Origin: Loripinus fragilis
Lineage: Eukaryota > Mollusca > Bivalvia > Lucinida > Lucinidae
Length of the DNA: 64,000 nt
NCBI GenBank assembly: GCA_964019695.1
Contig: OZ026528.1
Location: 53,846,495 to 53,910,494 of the forward strand
Reading direction: 5' to 3'
Within the stretch, counting starts at the first letter, position 1. Each line of letters opens with the position of its first letter. Below are positions 32,129 through 43,790 of the stretch, one piece after another. Both the position numbers and the translations under genes were made by a program. The notes under the pieces were generated by a model that saw only the letters and a program-made list of their open reading frames with translations, was not told the DNA's origin and searched no databases.

Positions 32129-35100
32129 GTAAGATTGTATTCGTTATTAATTCTTTGAAACAGGTTAAAACAGCTATACAAATAGGTATCTATGCGAGAG
32201 TACAGTTTTCAATCATACAAACGGAAGCAAGAGCTCATCGAGTCTTTCTTCTTGTCTGTCAGTCTTGATGTGGGTCCAAACTTTTTGCAAAAGTTATCAG
32301 GCACCGCTAGCAAGGAAAGTGTCAATGCATATTCAGATATAACCACTTTCTAAACATTGGATTCCTAGACGGTCTTGCTGACAACAAGACTATTATATAA
32401 ATACAGGGGCGTGCCTGCGTATACACAAAGTACGCAGCTGCGTACTTTAATTTTTGAATGTCCTAAAAATAAAAACGTCTTAAATCGCGAAAAATGCAAT
32501 AAAAACATGCCTCACCCGAGGTTAGGTCTTTACATTACAAGTATACCGATTTTGTAATAATCCTGAACCAAAGCAATAGGATTTTGACTGTTTTTTCACT
32601 TTTGTTTTGGAAACAATTAAGTCGGTGTCTAGGTTCAGAAAATGCAGGAGAAGTCACCATTTAGTTCATATTTTGATTTTTTTCCTAACGTATGGGAGGG
32701 GGATACCCCCTCCCATACCCAACCCCTGCGTACTTTGATTTTGCCCTCAGGCACGCCCCTGTAAATAGGTGGAATGTCCAGCATTTAGAATTTTATACAA
32801 AACTGAATAAAAGAGTCAAATTTATTTGTCTTTTTAGATTGAAAATTCAAGTATCTAGATTATCTTACAATCTATATTTTTATGATTATTTTGGAATAGA
32901 AGTATCCATATCCTAGTCATGTTTACAAAGGGGTAAGAAACAAGTCACAATAAGGGAAGTACAATGTAACAGATTTTACAAACCAGAAGCATTTGGATTG
33001 CTTCCCTTTACAAAATACACAAAAGGCCTGAATCCCAGATCACACAATGCAGCTTGATTGTGGCCTAAATTAAAAAATTGTTTGTTGTTTACCTACCCAC
33101 CCATTTAGTCTTGGGCAGGTGCACAAATAACTTAAAACAACATTTTTAAAAGATTTTAGCTTACTCGCATAGCCTTTTACTTTGAATACTTGATTATTGC
33201 ATTCACTGTGTCTATGAAGTTTCTGGCAGATCAGGAGCGATGTCCCTTGTACTACCAAATTTCTTTGATAAAACCGGAAACCTACTGAAATTTCGGCCAC
33301 AAACAATAAAATTCCTCACGAGAATGCAATATATTTTTTTGAGTGGGTAGGTAGGCAAAGGCAAAACAAACAAATTTTATTTTCAGTCTTATTCATATCA
33401 TATTCATCGTTACAAATTTCTATAATACCTTTTCAACATAGGATAGATACAGATCAGCTGACTTCTAATGACAATTAATATAATGAATACATGTTATAAA
33501 ATATCTTCGCCACTTGATTGACTAGAAATCCGTTCACATACTCCTTCCTCATTTTTAAACAATTAAAATGCATGATATCAGTTATCAGGATTTATTTACA
33601 AGCTTAGTACAAATGCATGGATCCAGAGGGATGGACAGGGGGTCAGGACTCCCCTGAAAAATCACAAAGCGATAGGGTTTTAGCAATACTGATCCTGATC
33701 CACTGAAACTCACAAAGCTACCAAGTCAGCATTTAATGTTGGGCCATCATTGGTCCGCCAGTGAAATCCCATTTAAATAGTTTCGATTTAAATGGCGTTT
33801 CGCTGGTATATCGATGATGGCCGCTTTAAATGGTATTTCTCATCAACTAAAAAAAAATATAAATAAAACACATCAGAGTCAGACTCCTCTTGACAAAACG
33901 TTCTGGATCCACGCCTGGTACATGTAGTGGAAATCAGTGTAAATCCTGATCAGAAGCTGATTTTCAAAACAGGATATAATGATATTTAGTATGGAAAGGA
34001 TTAATTTCATGCAACTTTTTCAGGCACTACCAACCCAGTCAGATAAGATACATCATTTTCTACAGTTTTTACCTCCTTGTGGACAACATGCATTTGACTG
34101 TTTTCTTGATGTGCTCGAGTCAGGGTCCCCTTGGTTAGCAAGCAAGTTACGAGAAAAGCATGAACAACACATAGAACAATGCCAAAAAAGTAAGTTAGAA
34201 AAAAACTACCTGTGATCAAAGTGAAAACCCTGACTAGGGTCCATCTTCGCTTTTTGTTATCATAAAACAAGGTTAGTTTGTTAAACATCAATGCACTTTG
34301 ACAATATCACCATTGTGAGTGAATTACATATTTATTTACTTTTAAGCTCTCACTGCATGTGTCTTTATCAAGTCAAAATGACTTTTAATTTTTTAAATGA
34401 CTTCAATGACATTGAATCTATACGAAAATCAATAATCATGTCATAATTGCCATTTTGTGGAGTGAACCAATGAGTAAACTGATAAATAGAATACCAGGTT
34501 TGCCTCTTTTGATATCAAGTTTACCAACATCCTTTGATATCAAGTTTACCAGGCTCGGCTTCGAGAACACATATTATCAGTTACCTCTCATTTTAACAGC
34601 AGTGTTGCACGTTGCCTCATAAACGTTATCTATCTCACGGCATGTGCCTTTATCAGGTCATGAGGACGTTGCACTTTTTTAATGATGTCGCTAATGACAC
34701 TGAATCGACACAAAAACCGATCATTACGTCATACTCGCTAGTCTAAAGAGTAAATTAACTTGGTAAGCTGATAAATAGAATACCAGGTTCGCGTCTTTTG
34801 ATATCAAGTTTACCAGGCTTGGCTTTGAGAATGCTTGTTGAATCGCTCGGCAAGCCTGGCAATGTCAACAAGCATTCTCAAAACCTTGCCTGGTTAACTT
34901 GATATCAAAAGACATTCTCGAAGTGTTGCCTGGTACACTTGATATCAGAAGACACTCACCTACAGATGTACCACGACCTCTGACCACTGACCTTTGTGTC
35001 TTTCTATTTCAAACGATTGATGCAGAATGCGTAAAATGAGCCAGTCCGACTGGAACATATGTGTATGTCAAAGTTTTTAAAGTAAAAGTAAATAAATGCC

Positions 35101-36563
35101 TGAAACCCTTTTTCTAGACCAACATATCAATATTGTAAATAGTCACGCTTCAAAGCTTTTGGTATATCTTTAGTTTTCACTATCAATCCTTTACAGTTGA
35201 TAAAGTTGGTCAGAATGACTTGCACATGTTGGAAGATGCTGATTATAAAGATAGTGAGGCACATCATCACAGAGATGCAGAACCAACAACATCTATACAT
35301 AAACCTTCCAAAATCAACACAGAAATAAGTAATCTCTCTCCAGCCAACTCACTAAAGAGTGCAGGTACAGTCACCTTACACTTTCAACAAAATCTAAATC
35401 ATCTTTATATAAACTTAAAAAGTAACTTGAGGAAGCATCAGAAAAGAGAACTATCATTTGCAACACCAGAGCCAGTCACATTTAAGATGATAGAAAGGTT
35501 GCATGATGAACTATTTGAACACCTCACTGAGCTGGAAATTAATACTGAACAGTGCTATAGGGCATTAGGTGTTAGTAACAATAGAGGTGCATTGCTCGCT
35601 TATATCAATAAACTGAAAAATTCAAAAGATACTATTGAAAAACAACTGAAAGACAGTGAGGATCAGAGAAACAAATACTGTGATCATATTACAAAGCTGG
35701 ATTTGAAGATCAGAAATCAGGCATCAGAAATACAAATAAAAGAACAGAAACTTAAAAAGCTTTCGGAAGAAAAAGTCAATAAAGAAGACCAAGAATTAAA
35801 ACTCATAAACAAAGTTGATGAGTTCGAAAAACAATTAATGAGAAGAGAAGTGATCGAAGAAAAGTTAGAAGAAGCGTTAAGAAACTTTGAAAGTGATCAA
35901 GCACGATTAGAGCAAGAAAATGCAGCACTAAAAAGACAACTAAAAGAGAGACACACAAACCATTATAATAGAAATTTCAAAGACAATCTTCGAGGAATTC
36001 TAAATGCATCAAATCAACCTAAAGGAAGCCAGATTCTAAAAATTCAAGAAGATAAATCCACAGATTCCCAAAGAACATCGCTAAACAGCAAGCCATCAGT
36101 TAACAGACAAGATGCAAAAAAAGACAAGCTTAAGCAAGCAAGAATACACAGACGCCAAACACGGTATCAAGATTACTCCCAGATTTCCTGTCTCACTGGT
36201 TCCCAGATATTCAATACAAATACAGAAACTGAGGAGACCAGACATATACGTGAAACTCTTGAAAATATATCTGAAATTGAACAAATGAAACTGTCTTTAA
36301 ACAATACCAGAAACAGTCACGTTGAAACTCCTCCAAGTTCACCAAAACTTCAAGAATCACATAAATGTAGTCCTTCAAAAATCATTGCTGTACATATTCA
36401 GAGGAGGACAGTTGGACCAGATCACAGTCCAAGCAAACCAGACCCATTCTTAAACAGAAAAGGCTATAAAAGACCGCCTTTACTGAAAACGCTGACTTCA
36501 AAAAATGAAGAAAAAGAGGACGGTACAAAACCTAAAAGAAAAGGTTTTGTGGATAAGCATTAA
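31994..36563 (+). CDS. CARD gene 2: CARD - novel module - coiled-coil protein, 3 exons, 555 aa
   Basis: CDS is join(31994-32128, 34024-34189, 35197-36563), 1,668 bp, with the same intron phases (0, 1) as gene 1. Residues about 5-95 form a CARD, but the RGPEAF core is changed to CGQHAF. FLDVLESGSPWLASKL still fits helices 5-6. The shared module lies at about 162-278 (TPEPVTFKMI, then ALGV and AYI), nearly the same protein position as in gene 1. Coiled coil runs about 240-351, with EDQRNKYCDHITKL matching EQQRNKLCQHYNKL of gene 1. The C-terminal third is Ser/Lys-rich and of low complexity. In-frame stop upstream of ATG at 31955-31957; -3 is A. AATAAA at 36589-36594, just after the stop. Cytosolic adaptor is the likely role, by family inference. 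Confidence 0.85.
32404..32761. mobile_element. 358-bp CAGGGGCGTGCCTG-ended MITE
   Basis: Ends caggggcgtgcctg and caggcacgcccctg are exact inverses, flanked by TAAATA at 32398-32403 and 32762-32767 (6-bp duplication). Lies in gene 2 intron 1. Confidence 0.85.
33073..33379. mobile_element. ~300-bp MITE with TTTACCTACCCACCCA ends
   Basis: aattgtttgttgtttaccta then cccaccca pairs with gagtgggtaggtaggcaaag then gcaaaacaaacaaatt. Gene 2 intron 1. Confidence 0.7.
34024..34189 (+). CDS. Gene 2 exon 2 (CARD helices 4-6)
   Basis: Acceptor ttttttcag. Encodes 55 codons plus one base; starts ALPTQSDKIHHFLQFL and continues CGQHAFDCFLDVL and WLASKLREKHEQ. The consensus donor gtaagt follows. Same phase and start point as exon 2 of genes 1 and 3. 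Confidence 0.85.
34470..34960. repeat. Clustered tttgatatcaagtttaccagg repeats
   Basis: Three to four direct and inverted copies of gatatcaagtttaccaggc with gataaatagaataccaggt, forming a potential long hairpin around 34830-34870. Gene 2 intron 2. Confidence 0.7.
35197..36563 (+). CDS. Gene 2 exon 3 (linker, conserved module, coiled coil, tail)
   Basis: Acceptor ctttacag. The split codon A|TT gives Ile101, followed by DKVGQNDLHML. Open to TAA at 36561-36563. Holds the TPEPVTFKMI module and a long coiled coil. The last ~65 codons (from CSPSKIIAVHIQ) are present again in a damaged downstream duplicate. Confidence 0.87.
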
Positions 36564-36588
36564 CAGACTTTATTTGATACTAAGGCCA

Positions 36589-36594
36589 AATAAA
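36589..36594 (+). terminator. Candidate polyadenylation signal of gene 2
   Basis: AATAAA lies 26 nt after the TAA stop and is the first such hexamer downstream. It falls in a part of the 3' end that is deleted from the downstream duplicate copy. Confidence 0.4.
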
Positions 36595-36847
36595 AAGATA
36601 CCTCTGTTGAGAGTAACCCAACCCAGGCCAGTACTTAAAATGCTGGAGAAACTAAAATTTGCCTTTCAAAATTGCCTTTCAAAATGCATAAAATTATATT
36701 TTTTTCCAGAAAAAAATAATAAAAAAAAATGTGTGTGCCTTCCCTGCCTAAAATTTTCAGACCTGTTACCCGAAACACACCTATTTTTATATTTGGCCTA
36801 AGCAATGAATTCAATGCATATCAAATGTGATTGAAAATGATGTTTTG

Positions 36848-36916
36848 CTACAGTGAAAAGATATTGTATCAAGTCACTAGAGAGTGAAACAATTTATATC
36901 TTTTCACTGTAGCAAA
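36848..36916. repeat. Palindrome in gene 2 3' flank
   Basis: ttttgctacagtgaaaagat pairs with atcttttcactgtagcaaaa. The partner copy at ~37410-37486 has lost part of the left arm. Confidence 0.75.
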
Positions 36917-37056
36917 ACAAGGCTTTTTTGATACTTCAGGGACTGAAACTTTATCAAAAAGGTTTTAAATGAAGGCCCAGGTCTATGTCAGAAGTATAAT
37001 GCTAAGGAGGTTGTGACATCAATTTCAATCCCTTTGACATCACTCTATGATACATG

Positions 37057-37322
37057 TAGTCCTTCAAAAATCATTGCTGTACACATTCAGGAGGACAGTT
37101 GGACCAGATCACAAAGACAGTCCAAGTGAACCGGACCAATTCTTAAACAGAAAAGGCTATAAAAGACCGCCTTTACTGAAAGCCCTGACTTCAAAAAATG
37201 AAGAAAAAGAGAATGGTACAAAACTTAAAAGAAAGGCAAAATTGCCTTTCAAAATGCATAAATTATATATTTTTTTCCAGAAAAAAATTATAAAAAAAAA
37301 TAAGTGTGCCTTCCCTACCTAA
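37057..37322 (+). pseudogene. Duplicated C-terminal fragment of gene 2
   Basis: Encodes a near copy of the gene 2 tail (FLNRKGYKRPPLLKALTSKN) but reads on into lysine-rich former 3' flank. No start or own acceptor is evident. Could in principle be an alternative last exon; more simply it is a duplication remnant. Confidence 0.55.
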
Positions 37323-38397
37323 AATTTTCTGACCCGTTACCCGAAACACACTTATCTTTATATGGCCTAGGCAATGAGTTCAATGCATATCAAATGTGAT
37401 TAAAATGATATGTTCTACAGCGAAAAGATATTGTATCAATTCACTAGTGAGTGAAATGATTTACATCTTTTCACTGTAGCAAAACAAGGCTTTTTTGATA
37501 CGTCAGGGACTGAAACTTCATCAAAAAGGTTTCAAATGAAGGGTCTATGTCAGAAGTAATGCTAAGGAGGTTGTGACATCAGACATCACTCTAGCCCTAG
37601 TTTGCACATGACACACTGGAAAGACTTTCTTTAAAGGCAAATTTATTTTGACTCATTCATTAAAATGTAAATCAAAGCCATTTTTCTATGTGCAAACTGT
37701 GTTTTTACCCAATAAATGCAGTAATTGGTCATTTCATGTAAAGGATCTTACAAAAGTGGTCACTTCATGTGAAATTTATGAATCTAACTTCGGTGATTTT
37801 CATATGAAGTGACCATCAGTGTTAGACTCTGTATAATGCCCCACTGCATGAAATTTATTAATCAATTATGAATTAAGGTAGTTAATGTACGTCAAAAAGA
37901 CTCACATGCACATGGAGGAGTTATTCTACACAGACCACGAATCACCAAGAATCGATAAATATTAGGATTCATCGAAAACTGCACATTTTTCAGCCCATTA
38001 GTGACGTTCTACAATTCAATAACGGAACAGGTGAGATAGCATTACTATTATTTGTGGGATTCAACTGGATTTAGTTTGAATCTCACGAATATTGTTACAA
38101 ATTCACTACGACGTGCAATAATCTACTTCAGGACTTTAGTTATGAGTACATAACAGAAAATTAATATTCTTATTTCTCAACCAGAACATATGTTGTGGGT
38201 ACTCAAAAGAACAGTCTCAATGAGACATAGGTAAGAAAAAATTTACAATTTTACGCTGATTTTTTTGTTTATCTAAACCAATAATCTATTTGGAAATAGG
38301 TTACTCTGGGTTGACTGCCTTCTGCACCTTCTTCCTTGGTTTTACTGCCTCTCCCAAATCCCGGAATGAGTTAAGAGTACCTCCGAATCGATGACAT

Positions 38398-38560
38398 AGA
38401 GGATCTTACATGAGTGCTCATGTTTTATTGAATTTATTAAACAAGTTGGGAAAAGAGATAAAATGCGAGGCTTGCCAAGCATTTTATCTCTTTTTCGCAA
38501 GGAGACAATAATACAGGAGCACAAATGTTAGATTCTATTTATCATATAACAGTTCAAAAC
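38398..38560. repeat. Hairpin repeat (aggatcttacatgagtg family)
   Basis: aggatcttacatgagtgctc, a self-complementary aaaagagataaaatgc / gcattttatctcttttt pair, and an end gagcacaaatgttagattct. Nearly identical copy at 50137-50290. Confidence 0.8.
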
Positions 38561-38870
38561 TTTGGCCACAAATTCCCTATTGACATAAGAATTGCAAGAA
38601 CTGACTACAAACTATACGATTCAATTAAGAACTTCACACATTGATTACTAAATTTCAGCTATGAATCCTAAAATTTGTCAATTCGTGTGAATTCATAGGA
38701 TTCGTGGTCTGTGTGGAATAGGGTTATAACATATGACAGTTCAAATTTTAAAGAAGACATTAGTTTCAAAAGAAAATGTAATGTTGTTAGGGATGTCGCT
38801 ATGATGTTACATTTACAAAGAAGTGTTATTTATTAACCCATTTTGCTACCAGTCATTACCTTTGTAGTCT

Positions 38871-38897
38871 GCTCTCTCTCTCTCTCTCTCTCTCTCT
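38871..38897. repeat. (CT)n microsatellite
   Basis: About 13 uninterrupted dinucleotides. Confidence 0.9.
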
Positions 38898-41800
38898 GCT
38901 TATGTTCTTAGGTAGCCTATATTGCAAACAATATGGACCCAGATCATACTGCTCCCAATTAAGCACAATGTTAATATTATGGTACACATATTTTTAATGA
39001 TAAAGATTTTTCTGCTAAATTCAAAATTTTTGTGCTTACTTCTTTAAGATAATGATCAAATGTGATCATCTCAATTAGGGAAGATTGACAGTTAATTCAT
39101 TCTGATTAATGATTGATAAAATCTTGATTTTGTAAAGTGATTAGTTTTAAATGACAAGATTTTGTCACATGATTACATAAGTCATTGATACTTTGCGTAA
39201 CTCTTTTACCGTTTTTGACTACCCACACTCCGCCCGCGCCTGAACTATATGAGCAACTTCATGTGATAACAGTTACTAATTAAGTGTCAAAACCAAATTA
39301 CTCAGATAGGAGAAGCATGTGCAAACAAAATAGTCCCAGATCTGACTGCTCCTACGAGCAGTCTGATCAGGGACTATTTGTTTGCCCCTTTAGGAATTTT
39401 TTAATTAATAAGTATTATTAACTACGATGGATTAGTCAAATTGATCAGTTTAGAAACTCAATACTTTTAGACTTCGAGCTAAAAAAGGTCCTGCTCCCCC
39501 CCCCTAGGGAATTTTGCAGACATATCCTATCTTGAAGAGAATTTCAAGCCGCATCTTTTAAGAGATGTTTGCACTCTGTGCTCCGGGGCGTTAGTCTCTG
39601 ACAGCCTGTAACATATGTTACTGTAACAAACTAAGGAAAAAATCAAAATGAAAGTTTGAGCTACAGAAAGAAGACATTAAACCATCTAATTATGCAAATT
39701 TCTTATGTAGTTTGCAAGCTGGATGCCTAAGCTACATAAAAGCAGCATTTTAAACAAAAATACAGCCTTCAATGGTGTTATATGCGTTACATAGATTAAA
39801 TTTCCCTTTGAAAGTTGAAATCGTGACTAACATCATTTAATTTTAAGATCGATTTGTGCATTTTTACAAATGTTTTTAATCTTAGTTTGCTAAAATACTT
39901 ATTCATCCAATAGAAAAAATAAAGTTTGCTTTTCTATCTCAAATACATTGTTTTATATGAGCTATTAAACAACCCTACCCCCAATTTTAAGTATCTAATT
40001 TTGGGAATTATCATTAAAGAAAAATTTATAAAAAAAGTTTGACGCTCGTGGCTATCTTACATTTTTGGCACTGTCTTACTAATGCAATAAAGAACCATAC
40101 ATTTGCAAGTTTGGCATCAGGATCAGAGCACTCATCAAAGTATGTAACGTATGCTACATGGCATAATGAATGAGCAAGGAAATTGTCTTGGAAGTAAGAG
40201 ATTATATTTCAGAAAAAAACTATTTTCACATGTTTTCCAATTAATCTCTAGCCTCTGGTGTCTTAGTTTTAGTAATTATAGTCATTGCTGATAACAAGCC
40301 CATGGAATTGTGTTACAGATGTTATATATAATCTTTTTATCACATATTACCTAATGCCTATAATATTAAAACATATAGATGTATAATTAGAAAGTAATTG
40401 TGCTCATTTAATTGACACAATTTAATAAATATTCCTATTAAATATAATTATTCAAAAACAATCTTTATTCAAGTCACCCTCACAATTTATATCATTGTGT
40501 CTGCTTCTATTGCAAAATAATCACCCATTTCATCACAACCAGTAGAATCATAGCATAGTATTAGGACTGCAAACGGAGTACAATCCTCTTCCTCTCCAAC
40601 CCTTTGGGAATTGTGCAGACATATCCTACCTTAAAGAACTACTCAAGCTGCACCAAATAAGAGATGTTTGCACTCTATTAACCAGGGGGTTAGCCTGTAA
40701 TGGTATGTTACGTATGTTACCATAAATTTAAGAATAAATGAATTGAAAGTCTGAGAAACAGAAAGAAGACATAAAACTATCTATTTATTTAAACTATTCA
40801 TGTAGTTTGCATGCTGAATACCTTTGATATATAAGAAAGTGTTTTTTAACAAATATACAGCTTCCTATGGTGTTATATGTGTTACATTAATTAAGATTAC
40901 TTTTTAAAATTGGTAACTGTGACAAACATCACTTATAAGCATTTCGTATGATCCTCCTTTTATGCCATCAAGACTTAATTTTCTTTGTATGTGTGGCCAG
41001 TGCCAGCCTCAAACAAATTGACTCAGCTATAACTTGAATCCTTAGCATTCTTCAAAAGCAGAAACAGCATGTCAGTGTCATGGGATCAAACACCTGATTA
41101 AATATGGGTTTAATGCCATTTCACATAATATTTGCATACAATGGTGTATGACTCTGGTATATGTCTCTTCCTGTGAAATGGCAAGAGCAATCTTACTGCA
41201 GCTGCCTCTGCATCCGTGCTAGTCAAATAATAACTTTGCTCTGATTTTGCAAAAGCTATGTCTCTACCGTGTATCTCTAAGAATACTTTAAGATTGCTGA
41301 CATTGGTCAAACAGAAATTTGATAGGCTGCTTTTTTGCATCATTTGCCATGGAACCTTTTCAGTCCTTTGGTGCTTTTAAAGTCCTCAGGTCTTAGATCA
41401 ATAGTATTTTGCTGCGCCCAAAGAACTTTATAAGTTTTCTTTAGTTACAATGTTGACTCTTGATGGGTTTGGTAGACCGTCTGAAGCAATTTCTGTTACA
41501 CCTTGAAATGAGAAAGAACATGAAGTTGGACATTGCCATCAATTATGTTTGCAGCTGGTTGTTTTTTGATGTCAGTACATTGAAGCAAGCCTTAAAATAA
41601 AGTAAAACCTTTGATTTCTCAGTTTTTGCAGCCATATCATTAGCTAAGGAAAGTGGACTATGGATAGAATAGGATAATCAGTAGTTCTATATTATGCTCT
41701 ATGGAAGATTTATACAGAGTAAACAAGTTGATAAGGTTGCCCCATTTCATGATCCATTGAAAACACTGAAATTGAAAATGCTTGCCTCTGACTGTGTAAT

Positions 41801-42598
41801 TAAAAAGGATGTCACGACAATGCCCTTGCTCATTTATTATGACGAGTTATATATGTTACATCATTTAATAAGCGCTCTTATCTTAGAAGCTTAGCGAATC
41901 ATTGAAGTGAAAGGGTCTAATTTGCGCTCTATTCATCCTGCATTTCATTGTTTTACCTGCTATGATACATCTAGTTTGTTTATCTGAAGGGAAAGAGTAA
42001 CCTCGGTTTCAGCACTTCAGAAGTACTAAGACTTCAAATAAGTTTTTGAATGCTTGGGGAAAGATAATAAGTGCAGATACATTATTAGATGAAAATATGT
42101 TTGTTGCATGTATGGAAAGGCTTCATTCATAAATGTTATCCAGCTAAGATATGATTCTTTATCACAGATATGTCAAGGTACATCAGTCCAGGTACTCATT
42201 GCTTTTAATGGCATAGTTTTCCTCCTTGGAAAGCTTTAGTCTGTCTCCTACTTGCAGAGTATCACTTGAAACACATACTCAAAGAGCCAACTATTAGGAA
42301 TTCATATCAGTTTCCGAATGTTCCAAGCCATGAATGGCAAAATTGGAAAGTTGATAATGGCTCATCAAATTTGAGTTGACTGGTGGTAAAACTGTATAAC
42401 AGTAAATGATTGAAATACTGTGTGATGATTCTACTAGTTGCAAGGAGGCGTGTGATAATAATGATTACCACAGAAGCAGACAATGACAAACGTTTAACAT
42501 GAGTGTTAAATCGATGAGAATTAGTTTGGACCATTTCATTTATTGTATTGTCATGTACAAATGTAAAACAATCTTTTCTATTTGTGGCTCTATATTTA

Positions 42599-43790
42599 CA
42601 GGCCCCCTAGCAGACTCTCATGAAATTAAAGGTTTTTTATAAAGGCTATATAAGGCAAAATAAAGGTGGGTTCATTGAAATTGAACAAAAATAAAGAGCA
42701 AATTAACATCAAATTGTCTAGTATTTTTATCGGTTTCCAAGAATTAAATCCATGTTATGATAGATGATGGTATGAAAGCGATGCAGCAAATTGTAAGCCA
42801 ATGTAATTATGGTCCATTTATCACAAATTAACAGAAATTTACCAGAGATTGTTGTTCACTCCCTAGTTTGAAAAACCTAACTTTTTAACTAATGGCTTGT
42901 GTTGAGCAGTGCTGTATCACAGAATGTTTTAATCGTGAGGGGGGTACGGGGGTCCACCCCCAGAAAATTTTGAAAACCAATAAAGCAGGAGAAGCCATCT
43001 CTGGTCATTTTCTTAGGCCAATTTTACCTTCAGTAAATGAACAATTTCAGAGAATACTGCTCCCATTTATATTGTATGCCATTTTTAAATATAAAATTTA
43101 GAAAGATACACATAGTCGCATATGTCTGTATTAGTCTTGCGTGTAGATATCAATGTTCAGATTTGACAACTTTAGACAGTGACATTAGAAAATCAGCAGA
43201 TGATAGCCATCCCAGCTGTTGTAGTTGGTAGCATGTCCAACCTAATGCCGGGAGTTTTGCAGGTTCTATCCCCAGGTTGGGCACATTGACTTTCACTATA
43301 GTTGTAAGTTACTAGTGACAGATGAGCAGAGTACATGTACTTGTGAAAGGATTTGGGTTAAGCCTGCCTAGGTGGTTAGGAACAACTAGTCAGTCTGACA
43401 TTTCCTCAGCTGTTTAGCATGGATGTAAAGCATGAGATCAAACCAAAAGCATTTATATTTACCTTACCTCACTCTTTTTTTATTGCTGCCTTATCTGAAG
43501 CCTCAGAAAAATTGACCTTAACCACTATAAGAGTCACCCTGATGCAAGAGGTAGATAGACACAATGCTCAGAGGATGAATACAGCTTTATGAAAAGCTCA
43601 AGATGTCACAGACATTACTTTCAACATACGTATGGTCTATTTCTTATGTTCAAACTGATCTTACAAAATCTAAAGGTTTATTGATCAAAATAAAGGTTAT
43701 TAAAGGTTTTTCTGCAAAATTAAAGGTTTTAAAGGATTGCAACCAAATTAAAGGTTTCTAAAGGTTTTAAAGGTTCCACTAGGGGGCCTG
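42599..43790. mobile_element. 1,192-bp CAGGCCCCCTAG-ended element, nested
   Basis: Ends caggccccctag and ctagggggcctg are exact inverses, flanked by TATTTA at 42593-42598 and 43791-43796. Interior ends are rich in ttaaaggtttt. Contains a SINE-like insertion at 43208. No transposase ORF. Confidence 0.85.
43208..43462 (+). mobile_element. tRNA-derived SINE-like element (family 2)
   Basis: Head ttgtagttggtagcatgtcc (A-box-like) and gcaggttctatcccc (B-box-like). The 3' part tggatgtaaagcatgagatc, aaaccaaaagcat is shared with 4270-4375. Confidence 0.55.

Larger units (their letters stand above)
36367..37585 (+). repeat. Tandem duplication of gene 2 3' end (two copies)
   Basis: Copy A (about 36367-37050) starts within exon 3 at gtagtccttcaaaaatcatt, spans the stop and 3' flank. 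Copy B (about 37057-37585) repeats it, including the NRKGYKRPPLLK and LTSKNEEKE segments. Copy B lacks ~110 bp covering the native stop, the AATAAA and the following flank. Both copies then carry the same palindrome-bearing flank (ttttcactgtagcaaaacaa). Confidence 0.8.
37600..39470. other. Intergenic, repeat fragments
   Basis: Contains two members of an 'aggatcttac..gtg' hairpin repeat (37736-37850 and 38398-38560; related at 50137-50300 and, split, at 14806), a tgttgtgggtactcaaaaga arm at 38190 and a (CT)n run. No gene. Confidence 0.55.
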
